Shown here: piece by piece, positions 17,504 to 26,338 of the stretch
How the letters are laid out: each line of letters begins with the position of its first letter
How positions within the stretch are numbered: the stretch's first letter is position 1
Assembly (NCBI GenBank): GCA_902478785.1
Contig: CABSMJ010000001.1
Location: 248,001-312,000, forward strand
Direction: 5' to 3'
Length of the DNA stretch: 64,000 bases
Source of the DNA: an uncultured Oscillospiraceae bacterium
GTDB lineage: Bacteria; Bacillota; Clostridia; Oscillospirales; Oscillospiraceae
Made by a program: the position numbers and the translations under genes
Notes under the pieces: generated by a model
What the model saw: only the letters and a program-made list of their open reading frames with translations
The model's database searches: none
What the model was told of the DNA's origin: nothing

Positions 17504-17638
17504 TTAATCGCGGGGCTTTTTCAGCTTCCCGGTCTTTTTCATTCCGGAATCCATAGTCCGCTCCGCGTCGCCCACCAGCAGCGCGCCGCACAGCGGCAGC
17601 ACCACCAGCACGCACAGTCCTCCAATCACGGCTGACAT
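17504..17638 (-). CDS. 44-residue membrane peptide, coupled to HAD gene
   Basis: The ATG overlaps the HAD stop codon by 13 bases, with AAAGGAGG ten bases upstream inside the end of the HAD gene. The product begins MSAVIGGLCVLVVLPLCGAL, one hydrophobic helix of about 20 residues, then a short acidic turn and a Lys/Arg-rich tail (KKTGKLKKPRD). No family is recognised. Coupled translation and a single clear helix argue for a real small protein, but conservation is untested. Confidence 0.5.
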   Translation of the reverse strand: MSAVIGGLCVLVVLPLCGALLVGDAERTMDSGMKKTGKLKKPRD

Positions 17639-18519
17639 CTCTTCTCTTCCTCCTTTCCCGTCTCTCCCCCGTCGGCGCCGTAGCGCCGGTCCAAAATCTC
17701 CACTACGTCGGCCACCGCGCCGTCCTGGCAGGGGGAGAGGATCCGGACGCCCATGTCCCGGATCGCGTCGATGCAGTTGGCGGGGGCGAAAGCCTGGGCC
17801 GCCACCTTCAGCATGGGGATGTCGTTGGCATGGTCGCCGATGCAGTAGATGTGGGCCCGGTCAATGCCCAGCAGCTGGGCCAGCCGCAGCACCATGCCCC
17901 CCTTGTGGGCGCCCCGGGCGGTGAGCTCCAGCAGATGGTCGCTGGAAAAGATCAGCTCATAGTCCTCTGCCCAGCCCCGCTCCTTCAGGTACTCTCCCAC
18001 CTGGGTCAGCACCGGCATCTCCTCTTCAAAGAGCAGCTTGGCGCAGGGCTCGGGGATGGACCACAGGTCCGGCATCACCTGGTAGGGCGCACAGGTCAGA
18101 TGCTGGTGCATCTTCGTCCAGTGGTTGGGCTGGACGGCGTGGACGTTGTCGCTCTCGTGGTAGACCTCACAGCCCACAGTGGGAAAGGCCTTGAGGATCT
18201 CCATGCCCCGGTCCCGGACCACATCGTCCAGCAGAGCGGTGTAGATGTACCGGTCCGCCTGAAAGTCATAAAGCCCGGCGCCGTTGCACACCACCCCCGG
18301 CGCATTCATGGGCACCTGGTCCACAAAGCGGCGGAAGGCCGGCAGGGCCCGGCCGGTGGAGATGGCAAAGCGGCCGCCGTTGGCCATGAAATAGCGCAAA
18401 GCCTCCCGGTTCCGCTCGGGCACCTGGGGCATGGCGGTACCCTGACGCAGGGCGTCCTCGGTCCACACCAGGGTGTTGTCAAAGTCGCTGGCCAGTAGCA
18501 CGCCGTCAAATTTTCCCAT
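17626..18519 (-). CDS. HAD-IIB (Cof-type) sugar phosphatase
   Basis: 297 residues. Motif I is LLASDFDNTLV with the nucleophile Asp at about 12, motif II is FAISTGRAL, and motif III/IV is a lysine in ARGAHKGGMV followed by YCIGDHANDIPML. The cap domain lies between, typical of the Cof/YidA subfamily. It should dephosphorylate a sugar phosphate, nucleotide or cofactor intermediate in the cytoplasm. The ATG has GGGAGG upstream. It follows the ricT terminator, so it probably has its own promoter, and runs into a small membrane ORF. The Cof family is promiscuous and the substrate is not predictable. Confidence 0.88.
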   Translation of the reverse strand: MGKFDGVLLASDFDNTLVWTEDALRQGTAMPQVPERNREALRYFMANGGRFAISTGRALPAFRRFVDQVPMNAPGVVCNGAGLYDFQADRYIYTALLDDVVRDRGMEILKAFPTVGCEVYHESDNVHAVQPNHWTKMHQHLTCAPYQVMPDLWSIPEPCAKLLFEEEMPVLTQVGEYLKERGWAEDYELIFSSDHLLELTARGAHKGGMVLRLAQLLGIDRAHIYCIGDHANDIPMLKVAAQAFAPANCIDAIRDMGVRILSPCQDGAVADVVEILDRRYGADGGETGKEEEKRCQP

Positions 18520-18593
18520 GGCTAAAACCTCCCCCGCCGCCCCATGTGCGGCGTTTTTTCATTCTCCCCAGCCGTCTGGAAACGGGCCGGGGC

Positions 18594-18627
18594 AAAAGGC
18601 CGGAGGAGCCATCCTGCTCCCCCGGCC
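18594..18627 (-). terminator. Terminator after ricT
   Basis: GGCCGGGGGAGC pairs with GCTCCTCCGGCC on the minus strand, followed by TTTTG, 14 bases past the stop. Confidence 0.85.
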
Positions 18628-18640
18628 GCAAGTGCGCAGA

Positions 18641-19972
18641 TTATTCCGCCTTAGGCGCGGCGCCGCCCTTGTCGCCGCCGCCCCGGTTCCGGCGCCGGCC
18701 GCCCCGATGGTGAGGCCGGCGTCTGCCGCCGCCCTCCTTGGCCGGCTGGGCCGCCTCCGCGCCCTCCCGAACGGGAGCGGGCCGCTCCTCGGTGGGCTTT
18801 TTCGGCGCCTGGGCGGACTTGGGCTTTCCGCCTCTGGGGTTCCGGGCAGGCCGGTTGCCGTCCCGGTTTTCGCCCCGCTCCGCCTTGTCCGCTTTCTCGC
18901 CCCGCTCCTTGGGCTCCGGCTCCAGAGGCAGAGGCTCGCCGCCCTTGCTGCCGCTGCGGCGCCGGCCGCCCCGGCTGCGGCGCCGGCGGGGCTTGTTGTC
19001 CTCGCTGTCGGCGCCCATTTTCACCCGATAGGGGGTGTCCTCGTCCTGGAGCATCTCCAGCAGCGGAGAGGTAACCGTCTGGAAGGTGTCCTCCTGGTTC
19101 TCCTCCACATACCGGGCGGGCCGCTCCTCGGGGATCTCGATGCCCTCCCGGCTGCCCTTGCCGTTGCGCAGAACGCAGATCTCACAGTTGTGGTAGATGT
19201 GGGGCGCGTTGTCCGTCTGGCCGTCCAGATGGACCTTCACCGTCTCCTTGAGCAGATTCACCGCCGTCACATTGCCGGGCCCATCGGGGGTCTGGACAAA
19301 GGAGTCCTGCTTGGGGCAACGGTGGGCGGCATCCTCATAGGCCTCCTGCTCGTACTTCAGGCAGCACATCAGCCGCCCGCAGGTGCCGGAGATCTTGGTG
19401 GGGTTCAGACTCAGATTCTGGGTCTTGGCCATCTTGATGGACACCGGCAGGAAGCCGCCCAGGAACTGGGAGCAGCAGAAGGGCCGGCCGCAGATGCCGA
19501 TGCCGCCCAGCATCTTGGCCTCGTCCCGGACGCCGATCTGGCGCAGCTCGATGCGGGCCCGGAAGATGGACGCCAGGTCCTTCACCAGCTCCCGGAAATC
19601 CACCCGCCCGTCGGCGGTGAAAAAGAAGATGATCTTGTTGCCGTCAAAGTTGCAGGAGACGTTGACCAGCTTCATCTCCAGGCCGTGCTCGGCGATCTTC
19701 CGGCGGCAGATCTCGGCCGCCTCCTTCTCCCGTTTGCGGTTGTACTCCATGGTGCGCCGGTCGTTTTCCGTGGCCAGGCGCATGACCGGGCACAAGGGCT
19801 GGACCACCGACTCGTCCTCCACCTGGTGGTTGCCCTGGACGCAGGTGGCATAGGAGGCACCCTGGGCGGTCTCCACCACCACGTCGGTGCCCGGGGCCAC
19901 CGTCAGACCCTTGGGGTCAAAATAATAGTTTTTCGTTCCGCCCCGAAAGCGGACGCTGATGACTTCTGTCAA
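18641..19972 (-). CDS. ricT: RicT/YaaT PSP1-domain protein with RGG-type tail
   Basis: 443 residues. In Bacillus subtilis RicT (YaaT) works with RicA and RicF in an Fe-S complex that affects phosphorelay, competence and RNase Y. The core (about 1-275) has the PSP1 block with conserved cysteines GICGRPFCCSQFL and GTCGRLMCCLKYE. The start is TTG overlapping the holB stop as TTGA, with GGAGGG seven bases upstream; this matches TEVISVRFRGGTKNYYF at the family N-terminus. From about residue 330 there is an unusual Arg/Gly/Lys-rich extension of about 110 residues. holB-ricT order is the standard Bacillota arrangement. Confidence 0.92.
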   Translation of the reverse strand: MTEVISVRFRGGTKNYYFDPKGLTVAPGTDVVVETAQGASYATCVQGNHQVEDESVVQPLCPVMRLATENDRRTMEYNRKREKEAAEICRRKIAEHGLEMKLVNVSCNFDGNKIIFFFTADGRVDFRELVKDLASIFRARIELRQIGVRDEAKMLGGIGICGRPFCCSQFLGGFLPVSIKMAKTQNLSLNPTKISGTCGRLMCCLKYEQEAYEDAAHRCPKQDSFVQTPDGPGNVTAVNLLKETVKVHLDGQTDNAPHIYHNCEICVLRNGKGSREGIEIPEERPARYVEENQEDTFQTVTSPLLEMLQDEDTPYRVKMGADSEDNKPRRRRSRGGRRRSGSKGGEPLPLEPEPKERGEKADKAERGENRDGNRPARNPRGGKPKSAQAPKKPTEERPAPVREGAEAAQPAKEGGGRRRPHHRGGRRRNRGGGDKGGAAPKAE

Positions 19973-20829
19973 AGGATACCCTCCAATTCCGCAGCCAGAG
20001 CCCCCAGGACATGGCCTGGGCCCACGTTCCAATCACATTCCCGTCGGTAGCTCTGGAATAGTTCTATTGTGCGCATGATCTGCGCTTTTGTCAAGTTTTC
20101 CGTCACCTGAGCGGCCAGTTCCCGCCGCTGAGGCGGGCAGGGCTGTCCATAGAGGGACAGCGCCGCGGCGGCAAAGACCTCCCGGGCCTCCTCCAGCAGC
20201 GCTCCCAGCTCCTCCCGCTTGATCTTTCCGGTCTCCAATCCGGTGAGAAACCGCACCAGCCCCGGCATCTGCCGCCGGGCCACCAGGCGGCACAGCTCCG
20301 CCGCCCGCTCATCCGTGTCCGTTCCCTGGCTCTCCCCGGGCCGCAGCTTCAGCTCCACGCACCGGGAACGCAGGGTGGGCAGAATCCCGGCACTGTTTTC
20401 CGCGCAGAAGAGGAACGCCGCATAGGATGGGCCTTCCTCCACCACCTTGAGCAAAATGTCCTGGCAGCGGTCGTCCAGCTGGCCGCAGTCGTCGAAAAGG
20501 TAGACCTTCCGGGCCCCCTCGTTGGGGATGATATAGGCGTCGGAGCGGACGGAGCGGACCAGGTCCACGGACATGATCTTGTGCTCCGGGTCGTGGACCA
20601 CCGTCACATCCGGGTGGATGCCCGCCAGCACCTTCCGACAGGCCTCGCAGACGCCGCAGGGCCGGCGGCCCTGGGCCGTACACTCAAAGGCGGCGGCGGC
20701 GAACTGGGCGGCGGCCAGACGGTCCCCCGGTCCGCTGAAAATCAGCGCGTGGGGCAGGGCACCACGGGCGGCAGTCTCCCGCAGTCGGTTCTCCACCGCC
20801 GGCTGGTCCGGCAGGGTCAAGGTCTCCAT
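19969..20829 (-). CDS. holB: DNA polymerase III delta-prime subunit
   Basis: 286 residues, clamp-loader subunit acting at the replication fork. The zinc module CGVCEACRKVLAGIHPD is at about residues 57-75, and FLFCAENSAGILPTLRSRC at about 143-160 is the sensor region where delta-prime carries the SRC motif. The P-loop is degenerate (SGPGDRLAAAQF), as usual for delta-prime, which does not hydrolyse ATP. The gene is followed without gap by ricT, as in B. subtilis. Length is a little under the common 300-330 residues. Confidence 0.92.
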   Translation of the reverse strand: METLTLPDQPAVENRLRETAARGALPHALIFSGPGDRLAAAQFAAAAFECTAQGRRPCGVCEACRKVLAGIHPDVTVVHDPEHKIMSVDLVRSVRSDAYIIPNEGARKVYLFDDCGQLDDRCQDILLKVVEEGPSYAAFLFCAENSAGILPTLRSRCVELKLRPGESQGTDTDERAAELCRLVARRQMPGLVRFLTGLETGKIKREELGALLEEAREVFAAAALSLYGQPCPPQRRELAAQVTENLTKAQIMRTIELFQSYRRECDWNVGPGHVLGALAAELEGIL

Positions 20830-21024
20830 GGTGCGCCTCCTCTCTCAGGCAATCGATTACGTCATTTTGGCGTATGTGAATACAGAGTATAGTATAACAC
20901 AACCGGTGCGGAAAAGAAAAGGGGTCCAAAATAATTCCGTTAAAAAATCCGCATTTTGTGCAAGGTGCGCAACTTTTTCCTCCAATTTTTAGCAAGTCGT
21001 GAGAAAAATTATTTGTTTTCCACA

Positions 21025-21053
21025 TTGTAAAAAGAGAAAAAAGCCGTTATAAT
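21025..21053 (+). promoter_or_regulatory. Promoter of ppdK
   Basis: TTGTAA, 17-base A-rich spacer, perfect TATAAT. An AT-rich stretch of about 60 bases lies upstream, consistent with a strong promoter. The rest of the 298-base gap to holB shows no other feature. Confidence 0.75.
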
Positions 21054-21127
21054 TGAAGCCTGGCGTATTTTAATTGGGTAGAAAAGTTAGAATATCCACA
21101 GAATTGACAGATGGAGGAAGCGAAACC

Positions 21128-23758
21128 ATGGCAAAAAAGTATTGTTACCTGTTCACTGAAGGCAATGCCAACATGCGTGAGCTTCTGGGCGGCAAGGGCG
21201 CCAACCTGGCCGAGATGACCAACATCGGCCTGCCCGTACCCCAGGGCTTTACCATCACCACCGAGGCCTGCACCCAGTACTATGAGGATGGCCGCCAGAT
21301 CAGCCCGGAGATCCAGGCTGAGATCATGGAGTACATCACCAAGATGGAGGGCATCACCGGCAAGAAGTTCGGCGATCTGGAGAACCCCCTGCTGGTCTCC
21401 GTCCGTTCCGGTGCCCGGGCCTCCATGCCCGGCATGATGGACACCATCCTGAACCTGGGCCTGAACGAGACCGTGGTGGAAGTGCTGGCCAAGAAGTCCG
21501 GCAATCCCCGCTGGGCTTGGGACTGCTATCGCCGCTTCATCCAGATGTATTCCGACGTGGTCATGGAAGTGGGCAAGAAGTATTTCGAGGAGCTCATTGA
21601 CCAGATGAAGGAAGCCCGCGGCGTCACCCAGGACGTGGAGCTGACCGCTGAGGACCTCAAGGAGCTGGCTGGCCAGTTCAAGGCCGAGTACAAGTCCAAG
21701 ATCGGCGAGGACTTCCCCACCGATCCCAAGGAGCAGCTGATGGGCGCCGTGAAGGCCGTGTTCCGTTCCTGGGACAACCCCCGCGCCAACGTCTATCGCC
21801 GCGACAATGATATCCCCTACTCCTGGGGCACTGCCGTCAACGTCCAGTCCATGGCCTTCGGCAACATGGGCGACGACTGCGGCACCGGCGTGGCCTTCAC
21901 CCGCAACCCCGCCACCGGCGAGAAGAAGCTGTTCGGTGAGTTCCTGACCAACGCCCAGGGCGAGGACGTGGTGGCCGGTGTCCGGACCCCCATGCCCATC
22001 AGCCAGATGGCCGAGAAGTTCCCCGAGGCCTTTGCGCAGTTTGAAAACGTCTGCAAGATCCTGGAGGATCACTATCGCGATATGCAGGATATGGAGTTCA
22101 CCGTGGAGAACGGCAAGCTCTATATGCTCCAGACCCGTAACGGCAAGCGTACCCCCGCCGCCGCTCTGAAGATCGCCTGCGACCTGGTGGATGAGGGCAT
22201 GATCGACGAAAAGCGTGCCGTGGCCATGATCGAGCCCCGGTCCCTGGACACCCTGCTGCACCCCCAGTTCGACGCTGAGGCCCTGAAGAAGGCTCCCCTG
22301 GTGGGCTCCGCTCTGGCTGCCTCCCCCGGCGCTGCCTCCGGTAAGATCGTCTTCACCGCTGAGGACGCCAAGGCCTGGGCCGAGCGCGGTGAGAAGGTGG
22401 TCCTGGTCCGTCTGGAGACCTCTCCCGAGGACATCGAGGGCATGAAGGCCGCTCAGGGCATCCTGACCGTCCGCGGTGGTATGACCTCTCACGCCGCCGT
22501 GGTGGCCCGCGGCATGGGCGCCTGCTGCGTCTCCGGCTGCTCCGCCATCAAGATGGACGAGAAGAACAAGTGCTTCGAGCTCTCCGGCAAGACCTTCCAC
22601 GAGGGTGACTGGCTGAGCCTGGATGGCTCCACCGGCAAGATCTACGACGGTGCCATCCCCACTGTGGATGCCACCATCGGCGGCGAGTTCGGCCGGGTCA
22701 TGGCCTGGGCCGACAAGTATCGCCGTCTGAAGGTCCGCACCAACGCCGACACTCCCCACGATGCCGCTCAGGCCCGGAAGTTCGGCGCCCAGGGCATCGG
22801 CCTGTGCCGTACCGAGCACATGTTCTTCAATGAGGACCGTATCCCCGCCATCCGTGAGATGATCTGCTCCGACACCACCGAGCAGCGCGAGAAGGCCCTG
22901 GCCAAGCTGGAGCCCATGCAGCAGAGCGACTTCGAGGGCATCTATGAGGCCATGGAGGGCTGCCCTGTCACCATCCGCTTCCTGGATCCCCCTCTGCACG
23001 AGTTCGTTCCCACCGAGGAGGCAGACATCGAGCTGCTGGCCAAGGATATGGGCAAGAGTGTGGCCGACATCAAGGCCATCATCGCCTCTCTCCACGAGTT
23101 CAACCCCATGATGGGTCACCGCGGCTGCCGTCTGGCTGTCACCTATCCTGAGATCGCTGCCATGCAGACCCGGGCCGTCATCAAGGCCGCTTTGAACGTC
23201 CAGGCCAAGCATCCCGAGTGGAACATGGTCCCCGAGATCATGATCCCCCTGGTTGGCGAGGCCAAGGAGCTCAAGTACGTCAAGAACGTGGTGGTGGAGA
23301 CTGCTGACGAGATCATCAAGGCTGCCGGCTCCAACATGAAGTACCTGGTGGGCACCATGATCGAGATCCCCCGTGCGGCTCTGACCGCCGACGAGATCGC
23401 CAAGGAGGCCGACTTCTTCTCCTTCGGCACCAACGACCTGACCCAGATGACCTTCGGCTTCTCCCGTGACGATGCCGGCAAGTTCCTGGATGCCTACTAC
23501 GACAAGAAGATCTACGAGAACGATCCCTTCGCCAAGCTGGACCAGAAGGGCGTTGGCAAGCTGGTGGCCATGGCCTGCAAGCTGGGCCGGGAAGCCAACC
23601 CCGACCTGCACCTGGGCATCTGCGGTGAGCACGGTGGCGATCCCTCCTCCGTGGAGTTCTGCCACAAGGTGGGCCTGGACTATGTGTCCTGCTCTCCCTT
23701 CCGTGTGCCCATCGCTCGCCTGGCTGCCGCTCAGGCCGCCATCAAGGACGCAGAGTAA
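21128..23758 (+). CDS. ppdK: Pyruvate, phosphate dikinase
   Basis: 876 residues, interconverting pyruvate + ATP + Pi with PEP + AMP + PPi in glycolysis/gluconeogenesis of anaerobes. The nucleotide-binding N-terminus starts LLGGKGANLAEMTNIGLPVPQGF. The phospho-histidine is H455 in GGMTSHAAVVARGMG, the same number as in Clostridium symbiosum PPDK. The C-terminal PEP/pyruvate domain has the acid-base cysteine C832 in LGICGEHGGDP. Codon use is strongly biased to C-ending codons and GGAGG precedes the ATG, both signs of high expression. It is a single-gene unit. Confidence 0.97.
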   Translation: MAKKYCYLFTEGNANMRELLGGKGANLAEMTNIGLPVPQGFTITTEACTQYYEDGRQISPEIQAEIMEYITKMEGITGKKFGDLENPLLVSVRSGARASMPGMMDTILNLGLNETVVEVLAKKSGNPRWAWDCYRRFIQMYSDVVMEVGKKYFEELIDQMKEARGVTQDVELTAEDLKELAGQFKAEYKSKIGEDFPTDPKEQLMGAVKAVFRSWDNPRANVYRRDNDIPYSWGTAVNVQSMAFGNMGDDCGTGVAFTRNPATGEKKLFGEFLTNAQGEDVVAGVRTPMPISQMAEKFPEAFAQFENVCKILEDHYRDMQDMEFTVENGKLYMLQTRNGKRTPAAALKIACDLVDEGMIDEKRAVAMIEPRSLDTLLHPQFDAEALKKAPLVGSALAASPGAASGKIVFTAEDAKAWAERGEKVVLVRLETSPEDIEGMKAAQGILTVRGGMTSHAAVVARGMGACCVSGCSAIKMDEKNKCFELSGKTFHEGDWLSLDGSTGKIYDGAIPTVDATIGGEFGRVMAWADKYRRLKVRTNADTPHDAAQARKFGAQGIGLCRTEHMFFNEDRIPAIREMICSDTTEQREKALAKLEPMQQSDFEGIYEAMEGCPVTIRFLDPPLHEFVPTEEADIELLAKDMGKSVADIKAIIASLHEFNPMMGHRGCRLAVTYPEIAAMQTRAVIKAALNVQAKHPEWNMVPEIMIPLVGEAKELKYVKNVVVETADEIIKAAGSNMKYLVGTMIEIPRAALTADEIAKEADFFSFGTNDLTQMTFGFSRDDAGKFLDAYYDKKIYENDPFAKLDQKGVGKLVAMACKLGREANPDLHLGICGEHGGDPSSVEFCHKVGLDYVSCSPFRVPIARLAAAQAAIKDAE

Positions 23759-23795
23759 TTTCTCTTTCCCTCTGATTGGCAATATCATATCAATA

Positions 23796-23835
23796 AACCA
23801 CCGCCTGTGGCCAAAAGCCACAGGCGGTGGTTTTT
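23796..23835 (+). terminator. Terminator of ppdK
   Basis: A 16-bp stem AACCACCGCCTGTGGC with its complement around CAAAA, ending in a run of five T. Confidence 0.92.
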
Positions 23836-23895
23836 CTCTTTCATGCTGCCAAAGGCCCGGTTGCGGGCCTTTCCTAAATCAGCCCCGGTTTTCCC

Positions 23896-23941
23896 AGATA
23901 GAAAGTCCCCGGCTCCCACGGGAGCCGGGGACTTTCTATCT
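23896..23941. repeat. Perfect 22-bp stem inverted repeat at the TetR gene end
   Basis: AGATAGAAAGTCCCCGGCTC and its complement meet at a two-base AC centre. The inverted repeat ends at the TetR stop codon. No T tract follows on either strand, so it may act as a transcript-end stabiliser or Rho-assisted terminator rather than a classical terminator. Confidence 0.75.
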
Positions 23942-24629
23942 ATGCCAATGGCATCTTCAGGCCGCAGATGTACTCCCGAACAAAGGCCTCCCCGGGCATG
24001 GCTGGGACGGTCTCCAGAATCTCCTCCGCCAGCTTTCGGCTGACCGCATCCGCCCGGAGCAGCTCTTCCTGTGGGAAAAAGCGCTCCTTTGCCGCCCGGC
24101 AGATGAGAAAGGGGATCTCATCGTAGGAGATGGACTGGAACTGGCCAGCCTCCTTTCCCAGCACCAGGATCTTCTCCATATCGCTGGGCAGATAGCGGGT
24201 GTAGAGCATGATATAGTCATCGCCTTCGGAAAAGGCGTATTTCCTCCGCAGCTTTGCCAGCACCTCCTCGGGATGAGCCAGCATGCTCTCAAACATGATC
24301 CCCTCCTCCAGGGTGTCCAGGTAGAACTGGCGGAAGGGGCTGGAGAGCAGGTAGCGGATCTGAACCCGGGCCTCCGTAATGTCGAACACCAGTGGGTCCT
24401 CGGTCCCCGGGACGCCCTCCACCTGCCGGGACAAAAATTCCAGCATCATCAGCAGCGTCTGCTGGGCCAGCATCCGCTTGCTGCCGAAGTAGTGATTGAT
24501 GAGCCCCAAGCTCACGCCGCAGGTGTCCGCAATCTGGCGGACGCCGGTTTTTTTATACCCCTTCTGTCCGAACAACGTCAGGGCCGCCTGCATAATTTTG
24601 CACATACTCACTTGATAAATATCCACCAT
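23940..24629 (-). CDS. TetR/AcrR-family regulator
   Basis: 229 residues. The helix-turn-helix (about 10-55) reads ALTLFGQKGYKKTGVRQIADTCGVSLGLINHYFGSK, standard TetR. The C-terminal ligand domain (60-229) is not assignable. GAGGGGGAA precedes the ATG; an earlier ATG lies within the divergent promoter and is not used. It is divergent from the amino-acid ABC operon with about 236 bases between starts and probably represses it through the 24728-24739 palindrome (inference). Confidence 0.88.
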   Translation of the reverse strand: MVDIYQVSMCKIMQAALTLFGQKGYKKTGVRQIADTCGVSLGLINHYFGSKRMLAQQTLLMMLEFLSRQVEGVPGTEDPLVFDITEARVQIRYLLSSPFRQFYLDTLEEGIMFESMLAHPEEVLAKLRRKYAFSEGDDYIMLYTRYLPSDMEKILVLGKEAGQFQSISYDEIPFLICRAAKERFFPQEELLRADAVSRKLAEEILETVPAMPGEAFVREYICGLKMPLA

Positions 24630-24684
24630 TTCCCCCTCTTCCTTGTCAAAACGGAGAAATCCTTTCCCGCGCGCAAAAAAGAAA

Positions 24685-24713
24685 TTGACAGCTGCGCCCA
24701 TTCAATCTATACT
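24685..24713 (+). promoter_or_regulatory. Consensus promoter of the ABC/oxidoreductase operon
   Basis: TTGACA, 17 bases, TATACT. The predicted leader of about 145 bases is long; only the AT-rich palindromic stretch just after the start site stands out in it. Confidence 0.75.
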
Positions 24714-24727
24714 AATTCAACAGAAAA

Positions 24728-24739
24728 TGAACACGTTCA
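24728..24739. promoter_or_regulatory. Candidate TetR operator
   Basis: TGAAC-AC-GTTCA is a palindrome just downstream of the predicted start site, with related TTCAA half-sites at 24701-24719. Position fits repression of the plus-strand operon. Confidence 0.5.
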
Positions 24740-24865
24740 ATTTTGTATATTTATCATATGACTCCATTGTAGCAGTTCTGCTCTCCAAAGTCAAAGGACA
24801 GCTGCGGGCCTCATGTGATAAGACCGGGTTCGTGTTCCTACCCCAAACTGTTTGTGAGGTGCGCC

Positions 24866-25546
24866 ATGGATATTATAGAGATATTTTCCCAGTATTACGA
24901 GTACTTTCTACGCGGCACAAGAACCACCATCGTGGTGGCCCTCATCACCGTTTGCCTGGGCACACTGCTGGGCTGCATCATCGCCCTGCTGCGCCTGTCC
25001 AAAAACCGATTCCTCAACGGCTTTGCCCGGCTCTATATCACGGTACTCCGGGGAACGCCTATGCTGGTCCAGCTCTATATCGTCTACTACCAGCTGGACT
25101 TCCTCCCCTACCCCGACGGCAGCATCTTCGGCGCGGATCTGGATCGGATCATCCCCTGCGTCATCGCTCTGGCCATGAACTCCTCGTCCTATGTGGCGGA
25201 GGTCATCCGCTCGGGCATCCAGGCGGTGGACCACGGCCAGATGGAGGCGGCCCGCTCCTGCGGCATGACCTCCGGTCAGGCCATGCGGTACATCGTCATG
25301 CCCCAGGCGGTGAAGAACATTCTGCCGGCCATCGGTAATGAGTTCGTCACCATGGTCAAGGAGACCGCCATCATCCAATATCTGGGCATCAGCGACCTGA
25401 TGTACAACAACGGCATCGTGGTCACCGCCACCTATAACCCCCTGCCCTGCTACTACATCTCCGCCATCATCTACCTGGCCCTGAACATCATTCTGGGCCG
25501 CGGCATGAACATCTTTGAAAGGAGGCTGAAGAAGAGTGAGCGCTGA
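24866..25546 (+). CDS. Polar amino acid ABC transporter permease
   Basis: 226 residues, HisM/GlnP family. Five hydrophobic segments are visible, and the coupling motif EAARSCGMTSGQAMRYIVMPQA at about 129-150 is the EAA loop contacting the ATPase. The chosen ATG (MDIIEIFSQYYEYFLRGTR) has GAGGT upstream; a longer frame adds residues atypical of the family. The next gene starts at a GTG overlapping its last 11 bases. It forms the membrane channel for import of a polar amino acid or derivative. Confidence 0.92.
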   Translation: MDIIEIFSQYYEYFLRGTRTTIVVALITVCLGTLLGCIIALLRLSKNRFLNGFARLYITVLRGTPMLVQLYIVYYQLDFLPYPDGSIFGADLDRIIPCVIALAMNSSSYVAEVIRSGIQAVDHGQMEAARSCGMTSGQAMRYIVMPQAVKNILPAIGNEFVTMVKETAIIQYLGISDLMYNNGIVVTATYNPLPCYYISAIIYLALNIILGRGMNIFERRLKKSER

Positions 25547-26294
25547 TTTGCAATCTGAGGTCCTCTTTGAGATCAAGGACCTGTGTAAGGACTTCGGCCA
25601 GCTGCACGTCCTCAAGGGCATCAACGAGACCATCTCCAAAGGTGATGTGGTGGTGGTCATCGGCCCCTCCGGCTCTGGCAAATCCACCTTCATCCGCTGT
25701 CTGAACCTGCTGGAGCAGCCCACCTCCGGCTCCATCATCTTTGAGGGCAAGGATATCACCGCCAAGGGATTCAACGTGAATCTCCACCGCCAGCGGGTGG
25801 GCATGGTGTTCCAGCAGTTCAATCTGTTCAACAACCTGAGCGTGCTGGAGAACCTGACCATCTCCCAGGAGAAGGTCAAGGGCGTCTCCCCCGACGCGGC
25901 CAAGGAAAAGGCCATGGAGCTGCTCAGCCGCGTGGGCCTGGCGGACAAGGCGGAGGCCTATCCCGCCCAGCTCTCCGGCGGCCAGAAGCAGCGGGTGTCC
26001 ATCGCCCGGGCCCTGGCCATGGGACCGGACGTGATGCTCTTTGACGAGCCCACCTCCGCCCTGGACCCCGAGATGGTGGGCGAGGTGCTCCAGGTCATCC
26101 GGGACCTGGCGGACAACGGCATCACCATGGTGGTGGTCACCCACGAGATGGGCTTTGCCCAGAAGGTGGCCAGCCGGGTACTGTTCATGGATGGAGGCAT
26201 GATCCTGGAGGAGGGCACTCCCAAGGACATCTTTGAAAACCCCCAGAACCCCAGGACCCAGGAGTTTTTGTCCAAAGTCATTAACGTCATCTAA
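25536..26294 (+). CDS. Polar amino acid ABC transporter ATP-binding protein
   Basis: 252 residues, GlnQ/HisP family. Walker A is GPSGSGKST (about 43-51), the signature LSGGQKQR (about 147-154), Walker B VMLFDEPTSALD (about 167-178) and the switch region VVTHEMGFA. It starts with GTG inside the permease gene, with AAAGGAGG nine bases before. It powers uptake together with the upstream permease and the downstream binding protein. Confidence 0.94.
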   Translation: MSADLQSEVLFEIKDLCKDFGQLHVLKGINETISKGDVVVVIGPSGSGKSTFIRCLNLLEQPTSGSIIFEGKDITAKGFNVNLHRQRVGMVFQQFNLFNNLSVLENLTISQEKVKGVSPDAAKEKAMELLSRVGLADKAEAYPAQLSGGQKQRVSIARALAMGPDVMLFDEPTSALDPEMVGEVLQVIRDLADNGITMVVVTHEMGFAQKVASRVLFMDGGMILEEGTPKDIFENPQNPRTQEFLSKVINVI

Positions 26295-26338
26295 CGGATG
26301 CTCTGCACCCGCAAAATAGAGAAAGGAAGATCGAACGT

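Noticed and set aside
21047..23821. A 924-codon minus-strand frame opposite ppdK
   Set aside because: Antisense shadow caused by codon bias of a highly expressed gene.
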